In this document: positions 6,186 to 7,516 of the stretch, piece after piece
Position numbering within the stretch: the first letter of the stretch is position 1
Layout: each line of letters begins with the position of its first letter
Origin: JAPLLS01 sp041309145
Lineage (GTDB): Bacteria; Omnitrophota; Gorgyraeia; Gygaellales; Profunditerraquicolaceae
NCBI GenBank assembly: GCA_041309145.1
Contig: JBFZAG010000067.1
Span: 1-7,516, forward strand
Direction of reading: 5' to 3'
DNA length: 7,516 nucleotides
Position numbers and translations under genes: made by a program
Notes under the pieces: model-generated
Databases searched by the model: none
Told to the model about the DNA's origin: nothing
Seen by the model: only the letters and a program-made list of their open reading frames with translations

Positions 6186-7516
6186 ATGAATTTAGAAAGA
6201 TTGACCCAGAAATTGAGGGAAGCTTTGGAAGAAGCCATTAAACTCTGCGAAAAATCCCAGAACCAGCAGGTTGAGCCCGAGCACCTGGTTTACAGCCTGC
6301 TGCGCCAGGAAAATGAGATATTTCTCTCTGTCTTGGACGGTTTGGGGCTTTCGACTTTTTCCCTGATCAAAACTATTGAAGCCAATCTAAAAAACCTGCC
6401 CAGGATCAGCGGCCATAATCAGGTTTTTCTTTCCCAGAGGTTCAATAAATTACTTAAAGAAGCCGAGCTTGAAGCTAAAGCCCTAAAGGATGATTATGTA
6501 TCCGGAGAGCATATTCTTTTGGCTGAATTTTCCGATAAGGAATCTGTTCTCGGCAAAGAATTTAAGAACCAGGGGATAACCCGTGATAAATTGCTGGCTG
6601 TTCTGGCCCAGGTGCGCGGCAATCAGAGAGTTACTGATTCCAATCCCGAAGAAAAGTTCAAGCCTCTGGAAAAATACGGCCGGGATCTGACCGAGCTGGC
6701 TAACCGGGGCAAGCTTGATCCGGTGATCGGCCGGGATGACGAGATCCGCAGGCTGATCCAGGTGATCCTGCGCCGGACTAAGAATAACCCGGTGCTGATC
6801 GGGGAAGCCGGCGTCGGCAAGACCGCGATCGTCGAAGGCCTGGCCCAAAGGATCGTTCAGAAAGACGTTCCGGAAGGATTAAAGAAAAAAAAGATCATCA
6901 CCCTGGATATGGGAGCTTTGATCGCCGGGAGTAAATTCCGGGGGGAATTCGAAGAGCGGCTGAAAGCGGTATTGAAAGAAGTGGAGTCCCGGGACGGAGA
7001 GATCATCCTTTTTATCGATGAGCTGCACACACTTGTCGGCGCCGGAGCCGCTGAAGGAGCGGTGGACGCATCCAACATGCTTAAGCCGGCTTTAGCCCGG
7101 GGCAATTTACGCTGCATCGGGGCTACCACTTTAGACGAATACCGCAAGTATATCGAGAAAGACGCGGCTCTAGAGCGCAGGTTCCAGCCGATCACCGTGG
7201 ACCAGCCCAGCGTTGAGGATACTATCGCGATCCTGCGCGGATTAAAAGAACGTTACGAATTATACCACGGAGTGCGGATCAAGGATTCCGCCCTGATCGC
7301 CGCGGCCACGCTTTCCAGCCGCTACATCACCGAGCGTTTTTTGCCGGATAAAGCCATTGATCTTATCGATGAAGCGGCCAGCCGGTTGCGCATGGAGATC
7401 GACTCCAAGCCTCAGCTCCTGGATGAGATCGACCGCAGGATCTTTCAAATGGAGATCGAACGCCAGGCCCTGAGAAAAGAAAAGGATAAGGTCTCTCTGG
7501 AGCGGCTCAAAGCTTT
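6186..7516 (+). CDS. clpB: ClpB, AAA+ protein disaggregase, N-terminal part, 3' end outside window
   Basis: ClpB is a cytoplasmic hexamer that threads aggregated proteins through its pore, working with DnaK/DnaJ/GrpE. The frame stays open from the ATG at 6186 (SD AAAGG, 6174-6178) to the end of the window, giving 443 codons of an expected 850 or so. Residues 1-145 are the Clp-N domain (two repeats, 'VEPEHLVYSLL' and 'VSGEHILLAEF'). The first AAA+ module has Walker A GEAGVGKT (206-213), Walker B ILFIDE (274-279), sensor-1 'IGATTLDEY' (311-319) and the arginine-finger pair Arg331-Arg332. These positions agree with E. coli ClpB numbering. The pore loop is 'KFRGEFEERLK' with Phe251, where Tyr is more usual. 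From about 411 the charged coiled-coil middle domain begins ('LDEIDRRIFQMEIERQALRK'). This domain separates ClpB from ClpA and ClpC-type proteins in this region. The CIRCE site before it and hspR upstream point to heat-shock control. Confidence 0.95.
   Translation, partial: MNLERLTQKLREALEEAIKLCEKSQNQQVEPEHLVYSLLRQENEIFLSVLDGLGLSTFSLIKTIEANLKNLPRISGHNQVFLSQRFNKLLKEAELEAKALKDDYVSGEHILLAEFSDKESVLGKEFKNQGITRDKLLAVLAQVRGNQRVTDSNPEEKFKPLEKYGRDLTELANRGKLDPVIGRDDEIRRLIQVILRRTKNNPVLIGEAGVGKTAIVEGLAQRIVQKDVPEGLKKKKIITLDMGALIAGSKFRGEFEERLKAVLKEVESRDGEIILFIDELHTLVGAGAAEGAVDASNMLKPALARGNLRCIGATTLDEYRKYIEKDAALERRFQPITVDQPSVEDTIAILRGLKERYELYHGVRIKDSALIAAATLSSRYITERFLPDKAIDLIDEAASRLRMEIDSKPQLLDEIDRRIFQMEIERQALRKEKDKVSLERLKA

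Overview
The window reads as ordinary bacterial chromosome of medium GC. All recognisable genes are on the plus strand. Coding sequence stays open across both edges, so the first and last genes are partial. The SPOR-domain envelope protein with a Sec signal peptide suggests a Gram-negative-type (diderm) cell. HspR together with a CIRCE operator, and miaB, miaA and hflX close together, do not fix the phylum. An uncultured candidate-phylum lineage such as Omnitrophota is only a guess. I saw no RNA genes, mobile elements or CRISPR arrays.

Layout. (1) Positions 2-565 hold the C-terminal half of an AEC (auxin efflux carrier family) membrane transporter. (2) Positions 566-696 are non-coding and contain a plausible promoter. 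(3) Positions 697-1382 hold a stand-alone class I glutamine amidotransferase. One missing base near 1000 splits it into two frames. (4) Positions 1419-5754 hold a tightly packed set: miaB, a TPR/SPOR envelope protein, miaA and hflX. The miaB product lacks the usual C-terminal TRAM domain. (5) Positions 5755-5864 carry a near-consensus sigma-70 promoter with AT-rich palindromes. (6) Positions 5865-6128 encode an HspR-type MerR-family heat-shock repressor. (7) A CIRCE-like operator (6146-6172) lies directly before clpB. (8) clpB starts at 6186 and runs off the window. The N-domain, the first AAA+ module and the start of the middle domain are present.

How the parts work together. MiaA prenylates A37 of tRNAs that read UNN codons, and MiaB then methylthiolates it. 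The two enzymes form one pathway and are encoded in one apparent operon, with the envelope protein gene between them. HflX, a ribosome-splitting stress GTPase, follows miaA, as it does in many bacteria, but no hfq lies between them. The downstream hspR-clpB pair is a heat-shock unit. It appears to carry inputs for two repressors: HspR, encoded next door, and HrcA, through CIRCE.

No wholly new system is evident. The points most worth a second look are the HspR/CIRCE arrangement at clpB, the TRAM-less MiaB with altered radical-SAM motifs, and the frameshifted amidotransferase.
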